From Taenia hydatigena (Eukaryota; Platyhelminthes; Cestoda; Cyclophyllidea; Taeniidae): a stretch of DNA of 64,000 nucleotides. Where the stretch lies: assembly GCA_036345935.2 (NCBI GenBank), contig JADWOT020000001.1, positions 26,693,232 to 26,757,231 on the forward strand, read 5' to 3'. Shown in pieces: positions 22,933 to 34,765 of this stretch (positions within the stretch are counted from its first letter, which is position 1; each line of letters begins with the position of its first letter). The translations under genes were made by a program, and so were the position numbers. Under the pieces are notes generated by a model. The model saw only the letters and a list, made by a program, of their open reading frames with translations, had not been told where the DNA came from and searched no databases.

Positions 22933-23849
22933 ATTTCCAAGTAAGCAGGCTGTGCAAGCATTGCTTCACTGGTGACTGGGCGATCATCATGCGGAGGTCA
23001 CATGCTTGTGGTCTTTATCAACATTGATGGATAAGTAACCTCCAGGTAGAGCGATCTGTACCTCTATGCACAATTTCTGGCTGCAATGTCAGTAGCGGTG
23101 TGCCAACATGTTCGTAAAGGACTGCACTAGGTTTAGCGTTCACCTCTCCTACTTAGCATCATTTAACTCTAATGATGAGATACTGCTCCTATCATGGCGC
23201 AAATGTCTTTAGATTTTTTGATTTCTTATTCACCACAAACCAAGTTGAGGCACCATTTGTCTGTACGATGAGGATTTAATTGGCGTGTGAAGGATAAATG
23301 CATCAACCTTTTTCTCAACTGTTGAACAGGTGAGGTTCATTTTAGGATAGCTTACGATTAGACGTGGTGACGTGGAGAGCACGCAAGTGGTGACTGCAGC
23401 TGCAGAATGCTATTGCTGCAAAGCATCAATGCGTCTTGGCATTCTGTGCTTAATCTGCTGACTGGAAGCAGTTGAGGAGGAGTGAACGCTAACTGGGCAA
23501 ACACAGACATTCCAGTAGTCCTCTCCGAAGGACAGCTGACGTTGCTCTCTGATTGATAGATGCTAGAAGGTGGTTTGGTTAATGTTGGACTGAACTGGGA
23601 TGCGAGATAGGCAGCTGGCTGGCCCATTAGACGATACACTGGCACTGCGACAAGCTACTCACTAGTTAGTTAGTAGCCATGCGTTGTGTGCGGATGTGTC
23701 TCAGCCTACTAAATTTGCCTTTTATATGGATCGGTAACTGGTTGGTGCAGTTTATTTGTGAGTCCGTGATGCAGCTGTTAAGTAGGTTGGTGGTAGGCGA
23801 AATTTACTGTGGTAATGGTCAGCAGTGCAGGGAAGTCTGAAGAGCGTCA

Positions 23850-24110
23850 TGTTTATTGCTGCCACCGTCCACTTTCCTGAATGCCTTGAATGCCACAGCC
23901 AATCATATTATCCTCTTGTCACTACTTCTCTATCTCGGTAGGTCGCCGATCATCCGGAGACCAAGCCTTTGCCATGCTTCTGGCAGCAAGCGAAACTCAC
24001 TTGACGTGTCAATTAACGTTTGTGCCATCCAACGTCAATCCAAAGGCATTATAACCATCTTAACCAAATCTCTGTCAGCCCACTTAAGCCTGAAATGCAG
24101 TGCGTAGACA
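23850..24110 (+). repeat. Repeat family C, copy 1
   Basis: Shares with 46430-46700 the translated words LNA, then HIILLSL, and the DNA words GACGTGTCAA and CCAAAGGCATT, in the same order and orientation. A weaker third copy is at about 55820-56010. Confidence 0.6.
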
Positions 24111-24829
24111 CCACCACTGTTAATTGACATCTCGAGATGTAATTACTCCACCGGCCTTGTCATGTTGCAACGTCATTACTTGCATTGTTTTGCACTACAA
24201 TGGGTTTGGTGGGTAATCATAAGCCTGTCACTTAGCCGCGCAAGTTATTGAATGCTTGTCCAGGGGAACCGGCAACCAGCTGATCATCCACCTCACCAAC
24301 TGCTAGCAACTGTGCTACTGTGTCAGTTTTCTCTGGAGTGTGTCGACACCACCACTGTTAATTGCGATCCCGAGATGTGGTTAATCCACCGCTCAATCGT
24401 GACGAAGTTGCAGATCATGAAATTCCTCACTTCGACTTTTATGTCCAACACAGCTGCGGCGTATTTTAGGCCGTGGAATGCTTGGCAGGGAGGTGAACAC
24501 ACAGTAAGTCACTGTCTCCACTTCTTGTCTCGAGGTATCCGTTTGACTCAATTGATCTCCACTGTGAGACAAGTCTTTCCCAGTAAAAATCAACTGTTTT
24601 TGGGTTGGAGATATCGTTGCTGCATTCTCTGCTCAGCTTCCATTAATGGATGATTGTCGGTTTCCTTGTCAACATCCGATAAGTCTAGAGCTAGAATTGA
24701 GTGTGGGTAGTCGGATTGCTGAGAGGTCGACTGCTTTAACTAACACGATTGGAGATGTTTTGCGCAGACACGATAAAATCATGCAGAGTTCTTTCGAGTG
24801 GGTCAAAAAACTGCTGCGAAATAATTTTA

Positions 24830-25475
24830 ACCTGAAATAATCACTTCTCGGTGGCTATGCTTGTGCCACCTATGGTCATATGGCCACTTGTCGCATGTGT
24901 CATCCCGACGACTCTATGCAAGCTACAAAGTCATCGAATGCGAAAGCATTTGGCTAGTTGGGGGGAAGACGACCATTCGCATCACTTACTTTTCCCTTTT
25001 ATTTATTCCATTAATCCCGACCACCTCCTATAGGTGACCTTTGCGTCCCTCACACCTACTCATCTACCCACCTCCAAAGCACCATTGCTTATCCCATTCC
25101 CTTTTAGCCGATACTTCCAAAAATTGTTAATGAACATTACCACTTGATGTGGCTAAAATTTTAGTTGAATCATACTACAATGCCAGAGTGAAAGAGGACA
25201 GAAAGTAAGGAGCACTAGCAACCAAGCAGCAAAATTGAAAAAAATTTAAATTGACAGGAACACCTCTGCTGTCGCCATGTCACCAGGTTGACTGCATTGC
25301 GACAGCAGTTCACCAGTGCAAAGACTAGGTACGTGCAGAAGAAGGCTGCGCAGACTACTTCATCCTTCGACAGCTTCATCATCCAACTACCGAACGATGA
25401 AACTTGCGACGGTGTAGCTGCCATGTCTGTCTTTGACGAGAAGACGAGGATTTGGAAATGAATTGCTTGCAGAAC
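24830..25475 (+). repeat. Small inverted repeat arm E
   Basis: Matches the reverse complement of about 26920-27650. Shared landmarks are CCGACGACTCTATG, GCATTTGGCTAGT, GACCACCTCCTA and CCCACCTCCAAAGC, and the membrane-protein exon relic at the inner end. The spacer between arms is about 1.45 kb. Divergence looks higher than between A and A'. Confidence 0.75.
25215..25424 (-). pseudogene. Diverged copy of membrane-protein exon 1 (arm E)
   Basis: A minus-strand ATG frame of 69 codons reads MAATPSQVSSFGSWMMKLS, then KDEVVCAAFFCTYLVFALVN and NAVNLVTW. It aligns residue by residue, including the start codon, with the first 49 residues of the protein encoded at 39722-38808. After TW the sequence diverges and the second hydrophobic segment is lost. 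The hydrophobic core is kept despite many changes. No exon 2 relic was found beside it, so it is most likely a fragment. Confidence 0.5.
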
Positions 25476-26084
25476 AACATCCGATCACTTGAGAGTGACG
25501 GACGCGAGTAGATGGATTATATGGACGGCCTCCAGACAGAGCGAAGCTGTTCTCTTGTGTGCTTTTACTGGGTACAATGGCCGCAGTTTACTAACGTATT
25601 CGCGAAAGTGTACAATAGATTAAGCGATTGCCGCATCCACCTTGGCATTCGTTTTGATGCGATGAAAAGATTAGGCTAAGAAGCCTCATTCACTCATTTC
25701 CGTTACTCATATCTTCAGTGATTTTTGTCCCTTTGCCTACTCATTACTACGCAGGTGCAGTAGAAGCGGTTGAAGCGCGAGATGTAGCGAAATCACTTTT
25801 TGAATCATGCGATTATACAAAATGGTAAGGAGCTGCGGGTTGGTAAAGAAGGGGCAAATGAGGACACTTGATCCTCGCTCATCACTGCACAAAAGAAGCT
25901 TTAGTGCTGAGTCTGCTACACATTTTGATAGATTTGTTGATTTCTGTGACTGCATTCGCGCATACGTTTGTCATCATCTTCTGCATAAGTTTTATTTCCT
26001 CAAAAAGACTAGGGTGAGAGCAGACAGGGAACATTCTTCACCAGTGATATGATGCTAGTTCAGTGAATATTCCACTTTGCTGAA

Positions 26085-26640
26085 GGCAGATGAAGACTGT
26101 TCGGCAGCCGGAGACGTGTTCGTCGAACGCATCTCGTCTAACTTTGAGGACTAATTAGCTAAAGCGTATATAATGCAAACGTGTTGACCTGACGAAGTGG
26201 CTACACATCCGTCTCCACTAATGATGCTGCGGTCAGTCTGGCCGTAGAATTCAGCAGTGTTGCAACAGCACCAATCGCATTAACAGTGGCGGTGGAGCAT
26301 ACAGCACCGGTTCTGGATACTGATACCCACCTGCATCCAATCTACTCGTTTTGAGCGATAGAGGACCAAGTAAGGAAAGACGAACTCCGCACCTTCACAC
26401 ACTATTGCGAATGCTGCCTCGATAGGTTTTAAGACTCGATGAACTTTGTCCTTACAAGTATCCAGTGGAAATCACCGTCTCATGTCGATGCGTACACTTC
26501 TTGCATGATTGGTGTCATGGGAGGTGCCCTTTCGACCCAAGCGAGTTCTCGTAATCTTCGCAACTTTAGGGATCACTGGGCACACAAGAGGCAAGAGAAA
26601 ACCAGCATAAAAACCCTTCCTGTCTCACTGCTTGTCAGTA
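26085..26640 (+). repeat. Repeat family F, copy 1
   Basis: Direct copy of about 48185-49050, sharing GTTCGGCAGCC, GTGTTCGTCGAAC, TAATGCAAACGTGT, CTGATACCCACCTGCATCC and TTTTGAxCCxAGxGAGTTCTCGTAA words in order. Relative to 48.2-49.05 kb it lacks about 300 bases (the 48.59-48.86 kb part). Confidence 0.75.
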
Positions 26641-26919
26641 AATAGCTCTCGTGGTTTCGTCTTTAAGAATGCCGTGTGATGCCACTTTTAACAACGCCCC
26701 AAGTGGCATCAATCACATCACTTGAAAGCGAATTCTCGAAGTAATGAAATGAAGGTATTGCTTAAAGGGCTGTTCGCAATGCGTGTAAAGGTCGCCAGGT
26801 TCGTCTCTCCTTTTTGATCTTTACACTCTTGGAACAAGCAGTGTGAGCGGTTGGTTCAAAAAGCCTCATAGAATCCGATTGCTCGAGTCTGGCGCGCTCG
26901 GGTTATTGGGAGCTGTTGC

Positions 26920-27650
26920 GCACGCAGTTCATTTCAAATCCTCGTCTTCTTGCCGACAACAGACGAGGCAGTCACATCGCCGCAATTTTTATGCTTCGGT
27001 GACTTTGCGAAGCTGCTGTCAAGGGAGGAAATGGTCTGCGTAGCCTTTTTCTGCACATACCGAGGCTGCGCATCAGTTAACTGCTGCTGTCTGGTAATGT
27101 AATGACATTTGAGGTGATGCTGTCAATTTAAGTTAACTTTGATACTGGTTTTCTTGCCTTATATAGATGCTTGGTTGCTCGGGCTTCTTACAGTTTATCC
27201 TCTTTCACCCTAGCACAGTGGTATGATTCAATCAAGTTTCGCCCAATTCAAGTGCTAATTTTCATTACCCATTTTGGGAAGCATCGAATAAAGGGGGATG
27301 GGATAAGCAACGGCGCTTTGGAGGTGGGTATGTGAGTACGTGTGAGGGACGCCATATTGACCTGTAGGAGGTGGTCAGGATTAATCAGATAAGTAGGAAA
27401 AGGAAGCAGTAATTGATGGGGATAATTCACTAGAATCACCAATGTGGACAACAGTTTTCTCCTCCCAATTTCACTTCACTCCTTAGCATCGAACCGTCGT
27501 CTATCTCTCCCACTAGCCAAATGCCCTCGCACTCGATGATCCAGACCTCACATAGAGTCGTCGGAATGAAGTCTGTGACAAACCAGACAAAGGTGATCAC
27601 CTCATGTTGAGTGAATTCTCCAGCGGCTTCACAATCCATTTCAACAACTT
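26920..27650 (-). repeat. Small inverted repeat arm E'
   Basis: Inverted partner of 24830-25475. It is slightly longer because of an extra segment around 27420-27480. At its inner end it contains a plus-strand relic of membrane-protein exon 1 (about 26965-27105). Confidence 0.75.
26965..27105 (+). pseudogene. Relic of membrane-protein exon 1 (arm E')
   Basis: The reading LLSREEMVCVAFFCTYRGCA aligns with the family core (LSEEGVFYAVFLIAYLGFA). The position of the initiator ATG reads ACGAGG here, and frame changes and a stop follow. It is therefore a decayed copy. Confidence 0.45.
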
Positions 27651-30600
27651 CTGAAGGATTTCATCTCTACATTTTAGTAGTTGTTGAGGTAGTGCCTGGT
27701 CGTATTATTTAGAGTAGTCAACCTCTCAGCAACCCAGCTACCCACAATCGTATCAGCACTAAACTCTCGGGTGTCGACAAGGTGAATAACATTTTCATAT
27801 CACTGGGAGCTGGTCAGAAAATGCAACACTAAATACATCTATTTCAAAAGCATTTAGGTTTTACTGGGATTGACTTGCCTAACAGAGAGATCAAGGGATC
27901 AAGACGGACGCCTCGAGACGAGAAGAGGGGAAAATGGCTTACACTGGGTTCGCCTCTATGTCAAGCCATTCCATGGGCAACATTGAGCCACAGTTGCGTT
28001 GGAAGTGTGGTGGTTGATCTGGACGTTCGGACCTGCAGAGTGGCGCGTGTGTATGAATCTCTGCCTCCTCGCAGCAGCACCTACCACAAAAGCAAAGACG
28101 AAGTGGTGACATCAATCCAGCCACATGCTACTCGTGCATCAGCCTTTCATTCATTTTCTTTTTTCGTTACCCATCGATTTGTGCGTCTAGCCATAGTAGC
28201 CATTCTGCTATCACATTCTCCCTCCTTAACTACTCCAACGTACCATTCCATCTATTGGTCCTTTTAACCATCCCGTCCGATTATATTCCTCGTTGTACTT
28301 TGGATAACAACCTATGCTCAACATATCTAGTGCAAAGAATAAATAGAGGCAATTCTCTGCCTACCGATTCCACTGGAGTCGGCGACAAACACGAACGGGG
28401 TCACTGCTCATAAGAAAGGCAAGAAGGAAGCAGAGAGGACGGCACTGATGTGGGTATTTAGCTCCACTGTAACGAAGGATACAAGGTCAGTGCTAGGAGG
28501 GACCGACTTATTTGGTGCAGATGCAATGCGAGATTTCATTTCTCAGGTTTCTGCTCCGCTCGGTGAATGGGTGACGGCACTTTGTTCTTGCCGCTTAGTC
28601 ACCTTTCTTCACATTTCCGCATTTAGATGCTTAAATTCCTTCCGGATCAGATCTGGCCTCCACATAAGTTGAATGTGGCTAATTAGTTACCCCCCACTTC
28701 TCCTGTGGATGGACGCGCATAATGTGGGTGGTGGTTAGACCTTTTTGCTCTGCCTGCTACCCGTGGACTTCAATTCGACGAAAAGGTTGTGTTTAGCGTT
28801 TGCTGGCAGCAGCTTTATGTAGTCGGCTTTCTGATAAGCTATTGAATTTCATAAATATTATTTGAACTTGTATCTGGGAAACTGTTGTTCGATTTGTGGA
28901 TAGCACATGCCGCTAACGAGTCATTTAAGTGGCTAATACTACTTGCTGATTTGCAAAGATGTTCCTGTTTCTACTGGTCTTCGCATGAATTTGAGAACAC
29001 TTAAAGGTCAGTGGCACACCCTCTTCCACCCTAATTTCCCACTTTTGTATGAAAGAATTTTGATTTGCTTCTAAAAACGCTAAAAGTGGTTGCATTATGC
29101 TACCAGAACTTGTGAGAAGAGGACTGCCAGTTGAGACGGAATTAGTTATATCCCATGCTCCTACAATGAAGACCAACTTCTAAGTGATTAAAAGACTTCC
29201 GTACTCAAGTACGTACTTAAATAAAAAAATTTAATTGTTTATGTTTTACGGTTCGCTTATGGCTTCGGTCATCATACTGGTTTTTGAATTGGAATCAATT
29301 AATCTTGAATCAGAAAATAAGTAGCTAACTATATATTTTGCTACATATTGGTTGTCAGGTATCTCAAAGACCTTGTTTGGTTCATTCTTGCTAGGATTAT
29401 TTGTGCTAGCGACATTTGTTTGTGATGTGCCTTTTCATTCCTCGTTCATCAAAGTGATGGCGCTTCTCTCTTCTCCCTTACTAAACACCTTTCGTTACCC
29501 TTGTGATCAAGTGTGAGATGACATCCTCCTTCTATTTATCTCAAGAGGTACAGCAGCGAGTCATGAGCCACAGTTGGTTGTAGTCGTTACAACTTGATTT
29601 GCCTTAATCGCATCTGCTAGGTGAAAACAGTAACCAACAATGGTAGCAGTCAAGGATTAAGCTTTACACACAACGCCTGTCAAAGTGTCCGTCTAACAAC
29701 CATCTCGAGCACGGAGGCAGCGTTAAACTGGCTGATGGAACAATTGGATGATTGCGTTCTCAACGATTCCATCTGAGACCTCACGTTTTGTTACCTTACT
29801 GCTTTCAGAGTTGCCATTTACACGGGTGCCTTTGCCACTGCTTGAAATGAGCATTATGTAGGATCTTATCAGTTGCATTCTTCCCCCACCCCTTTATTTA
29901 GAAAACCCCATCACAGGTCTAATGATCCTAAAATAGTAGCGTTTTACTGCCGCGCCTCTTTGGCCATCATAAAGAACCTACGTGAGGAAACGATTGTCAA
30001 CCACAAAAGGCATCTATGTGGTCTGGTTCTACTTGCGTTATTTCAGTAGTGCATTTGCGTGCCTATAACGTCTTTTGAATGGAGTGCACGGGAAAGTCGT
30101 GCACAAACCGCCACGTGAGAAGGCGCCTACTCACCATTAAAGTGCGTTTATGCTTATTCGTCTGTAGGCGAAACGAGTGCTGGAAGCCTGTGATGACATT
30201 GTGAAGGCTGTAATCAAAATGACCTTTTTGAATCCTGCCGCATCAGACAGTGCAACATGCTTGACGAGAAGTACAAAGAAGACATAAGCAAATAATGAGT
30301 CTAGTTATTATGGATTGGTTGCCTGTGTTAGCCACCTAGCAGCGTCTTCCGCTCCCACGATTAATGAGCTAGCTGTTTGGCACTTCTGGCATTTCGGTGG
30401 CATAATGATGTTGCATAGCAAACAATTTCGGCTCGATGCCATTCTTTGTCCATTTTTCATTCACTCAGCTTATCAAAAATAAACTCGTTTGTTGGCCTGC
30501 ATATACAGATAGCTGTGCGCTACTCGTGACTAAAGTAGCTGGATTGTGGTCCATCATTCAATTTCGTTCTCCAACCAATTTACTTTAATATACCGCAGAT

Positions 30601-30759
30601 TCCTCGCTACTCTCTTCTTTCTTGACTTTCGTTTCCTTGGGACGAGTAGAGCGAGATCAAGTGGCGAGCACTCTTCATTGCTGGTGATGCAATGAGCGAG
30701 GCCGAGTGATGAGTGATGAGGGTTATGCTGCTTTGGAGAGTCCAGTTCTCCCTTGCAGG

Positions 30760-31200
30760 AGGATGACCACGCTTCTGTGGTGAAAGCGTGTCCGCCGAAC
30801 GCTTCTCGTCTAGCACTGATGAATACTCAGCCAAGCATATACATAGCGAATATGCCGACATAACGGGGCGCCTGGGCATCCGTCCCCATTAGTGAATGAT
30901 AAAATAGTTGATCCTCATCACCCTGTTTCTTTTACTGGGTCACCAACGAAGGAGATGAAGATCGACCTGCATTTTGTCGACTCGTTTTGAGAAAATGATG
31001 GTCAAGTAAGAAAAGATGAACGCAAAACCTGCCACACACCACAACGGATATGTTGGTACACTGCCGCTGACCTTGCAGCTAGAATGTGCACAGGAAGGAC
31101 TGGCCTCACTCTATCGTTCACACTTGGCCCAGCCACTAAACAGGCCATGTCTGCACAACTAATCTATTTAAGCAGACAAGTGTGCAGTGCCTGTTCAAAG
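30760..31200 (+). repeat. Repeat family F, copy 2
   Basis: The left part shares CGTGTxCGxCGAACGC-TTCTCGTCTA with 26.1 kb. The right part shares GATGTxTGCACAAC-type and CACTAAAC words with 48.70-48.75 kb. It contains the middle portion that copy 1 lacks. Confidence 0.55.
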
Positions 31201-32004
31201 TGTGTGGTAGATTTGCATTCATCGATTCCTTCTCGACTTCACTTCCTTGAGATGAGTAAAGGGAGTGCAGGCAGGTGTTCGCTATCCACCAATGGAGTCG
31301 CTCAATTTGACTCCCATTCGATCCTCACATCTAGCGTTTGCTGTTTTTCTCCTGGTCATAAATTCCTTGGCGGTACTTCTCATCATTGGTGACGGAGTTG
31401 AGCGTACTGGCTAAGGTGTGAAGGCTCAGTAAACTGGGTCTGCTAGAATGACAAAGCCTCTGCACGAGAAAGTGGCCTTTTAAAGGTGTTTGGGTCGTTT
31501 CTCCAAATGCAGTTAACATAGAATGCTATTTAAAAAGAGGTTGGTTGGATTGTCATTATAACTCTTCACTCCTCCTTTACAATCCAATGCAGTTTCATCT
31601 CAACACGGAGAAGGAAATCAGTTCTGTTCTGCACATTGTGCAAATTATCATACCACAATGGTAAACAAATACTATTAAGACTTTAACTTATTCCTGATAG
31701 GATTATGACCTACTCTGGGTACTTAGCAACAATAGGTATGTCCCGGTAAATTCTCTCAACACCATTGCATTGGCGAGAAGGTAGCCAAGTGAGCGAATAA
31801 GGAGTGGAAGGGGGTGGAAAGGATGAAAAAATGAGCCTTAATGGCTCTACAGGGTATCCGTCTTGTTGATGTTTTGGCATTAAGCAAGAACCTTTATTAC
31901 TGCAAAGCTTTTGAGTCGGATGGAAGAAATGGGAAACGTGCCTACCGTATTTATTTAGCTTACACCGGCAGAGCTTTATCATCCCAAATAGAAATGGGAT
32001 AATA

Positions 32005-32290
32005 ATCGCCTTCAAATTGTTTGACGCATTATCCCATGGAAGAGTACTTGCCGAGTTACCAGTTCCTCGTCCTTTTGCCCTCGCATGGTACCCACGCACC
32101 GCACTTAGTCTTCCATGTGTGTCCTCTAGGCATAAAACCACACTGCCTGCTTGCATCCTGGGTAAATGCATGGTCTGCATTTAAGAGCAGTTTTGCAATG
32201 CACCTCTCCTCCTTACTTCAAGCCCTTCAGCCCTGGCGCAATCATCGCCGCAAATCACCACCCTTTCTCGAAAGTCCAATAAGTGGCTGA
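32005..32290 (+). repeat. Repeat family G, copy 1
   Basis: Direct copy of about 45120-45400. Shared landmarks are CATGGAAGA, CCCACGCACCG, CCTCTAGGCATAA against CACCTAAGCATAA, and an AATAAGTGG near the right end. Confidence 0.65.
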
Positions 32291-34570
32291 AGGAGAGCAT
32301 CGAAGAAGCGTATTCCTAACTGGTGTCTCAGAGAGAAGCGTTGAAATGCGTGTGTTTGCTCCTTTATGCCACACTGCTCGATGACAAGCTGACTAGCAGT
32401 TTGATTAGTTAATCATGGGAGATTGTCTAAACTAATGTCTCTTTTTGAGATGATAGTCGCATGACCAAGGTGAGCTGTCAGGCGTTTTCACCCACCATCG
32501 TCATGGTCGTCGGTGATAGTTGGCCTAACTCTACCAAGTTCTCAAATAATATCTTCAAAGCAACCAAAATGAGTCGCTGGTGTAAATGCCTCCACGCGCA
32601 TTGGTTGAGACGCATTCAAACTACGATTGACGAAACCGTTTCTCATGTTGATCTGAGTAGGATGCTTTGCGTTGAATATGACATAGATGATGAGTTACGA
32701 TCGCGCAGTCTCCTTCTTCCACCTTTTTAAACCTACAATCTTCTCCTCTTTACGAGATGCACATGCTTAAACAAAACATATACGTAGCAGGTGCGACTCA
32801 TTGGCTGGTTGGTTGTTTACCACTAATTATTTCATGGGACCACAAGTGATAGAGCTTTATAAAGACTTTGAATTGAGAAGTTAGAGTCTCCCTCTTTTCA
32901 GCACTTCCCGCCTATTGACGCCTATCTGGCCAAATTCACATTCAGGCTTCTGGATCGGAGGGCCAATGAGATCTGTGAGGCGTGATAAGCTGTACAGCCA
33001 ATTAAACTTGAGTCTACCCGACCACTCGAGACTCTGTTTTCTGCCTTGTCCTTGTTCTGATTAGTCATTGTGGATAAGCAGGTGGGTGGAAGGCCAGTCA
33101 TTTACTCACCCTTCCACACAATTGTATTTTCTTCTTTCCTTCCTCCTCCTCAACTCACACTGCAGGTGCTGCAGTTGATTAAGAATCCCTTGCCTGCTGG
33201 TGGTGAAAGTAAAATGCTCGCGCCCCAACACTCTTTGCCTCCCATTTTATTCCTCACCTGCACACCCCTCTCCTCCTTCTCCTCCGGAAATTCATTGCCG
33301 TCATTTTCTGATGGTCCCTCTGCCCTGCACCTGATTCTTGTGGAGCCAATGCGCTGATCCAGAATCAAACAGAGCTGTGAAGGACCTCAGCGGATCTTCT
33401 GCTGTTTTCGTGCTTAAGAGCCGATTCCTCGAACAGCTCTTTCTCTCCACAATCCCCTTCTCTTCATCCTAGATGTTGATTTAAATGAAGTTCGATGCTA
33501 CACTAAAGGCTTTGTCGACCCCCCATTTAAGACAAATCGGGCAAAGGGTAATGTAAAATCGTCAGTGAGTAAGGAGGGACGTATGTCGGCTGTACCTGGT
33601 TAACGTGTAGCTAACGTCATACCCAATATCGGGTAGCTGGTCCGCTAGTCGAAAAGAAACGCCGTATCAACTGACTGCGAGTACAAGAGACAACAACAAA
33701 AGTGATGTTTGTGCACCAAAATGGGCAATATTGACCATATTAGGACTTCATTTTACGCTCATAAAGGGTGGAACGAGAGAGTTAAAATCGATGTGATGCT
33801 CTTAGGGTGATTTCGGATAATAAAACATTAGCTCGACACGTCAAATGTGTCACGATTGCTGCTAGAGTCATGACGCAGGCTAGTGCCAGTGTATCGTTTA
33901 ATGGGCCAGCCGGCTGCCTACCTCGTATTCTGCTTTAGTCCAGCATTAACCAAACCATCTTCTAACATCTATCAATCAGAGAGCGACGTCAGCTGTCCTT
34001 CGGAGAGGACTACTGGAATGTCTGTGTTTGCCCAGTTAGCGTCCACTCCTCCTTAACTGCTTCCAGTCAGCAGATTAAGCACAGAAAGCCAAGACGCATT
34101 GATGCTTTGCAGCAATAGCATTCTGCAACTGCAGTCACCACTTGTGTACTCCCCACGTCACCACGTCTAAGCGTAAGCTATCCTAAAATGAACCTCAGCT
34201 GTTCGACAGATAGGAAAAGCGTTGATGCAATTATTCCTCACACGACAAAGAAACCCTCATCGTACAGCCAATTGGTGCCTTAACTTGGCTTGTGGTGAGT
34301 AAGAAATCAAAAACTCCTAAGACTCATCATTGGAGTTGAATGACGCTAAGTAGGGAGAGGTGAACGCTGAACCTTGTGCAGTCCTTCACAGACTTGTTGG
34401 CACACCGCTACTGACATTGCAGCCACAAATTGTACACAGAGGTACAGGTCGCTCTACCTGGAGGTTACTTATCCATCAATGTTGATCAAAACCACAAGCA
34501 TGTGACCTCCGCATGATGATCGCCTAGTCACCAGAGGAGCAATGCTTGCACAGCCTGCTTACTTGGAAAT

Positions 34571-34765
34571 ATGCCAAAGGTAAGGAAGGGACTGGAGTGC
34601 CATCAACACAAATCAGTGACGCTAAGGGCGTATGTGCCAAAGAGCCCTTTGAGGGTGTTTGCGGTTAGCTTGGACTGCCAGTCGGTTAGAGGAAGGTGGG
34701 ACTGCCGACCGCTTCTCATCAATCATTGGAATGGTAGCTCGCCTTTGAATGACTTGAGTGTTTAA
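34571..34765 (+). other. 64-codon open frame, arm A' copy
   Basis: Counterpart of the minus-strand frame at 22738-22932, with the same length, start and stop and about 80% amino-acid identity by eye. No function is recognised. Confidence 0.25.

Larger units (their letters stand above)
18670..23655 (+). repeat. Inverted-repeat arm A (about 5 kb)
   Basis: Arm A matches the reverse complement of about 33875-38707 nearly end to end, by eye at roughly 85-90% identity with small indels. Landmarks in order are GGGTGGGTGGTAATGAG at 18669-18685 against its complement at 38690-38707, repeat R, a 166-codon minus frame at 19669-20169 against 37300-37837, a relic membrane-protein exon at about 20.2-20.4 kb against 37.1-37.4 kb, the MPKVRKGLECHQHKS frame at 22738-22932 against 34571-34765, and the inner end at AGTGCCAGTGTATCG. 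The loop between arms is about 10.2 kb. No transposase or reverse transcriptase domain was recognised. Confidence 0.88.
23656..33874. other. Loop between arms A and A' (about 10.2 kb repeat mosaic)
   Basis: No intact gene was recognised. The segment holds the small inverted pair E/E' (24.83-25.47 and 26.92-27.65 kb), two members of block family F (26.09-26.64 and 30.76-31.20 kb), one member each of family C (23.85-24.11 kb) and family G (32.0-32.29 kb), and unassigned diverged sequence. Related blocks recur in the 43.9-51.45 kb segment and, for family C, in the B loop. From about 28.2 to 30.6 kb and 32.3 to 33.87 kb I see nothing assignable. Confidence 0.65.
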
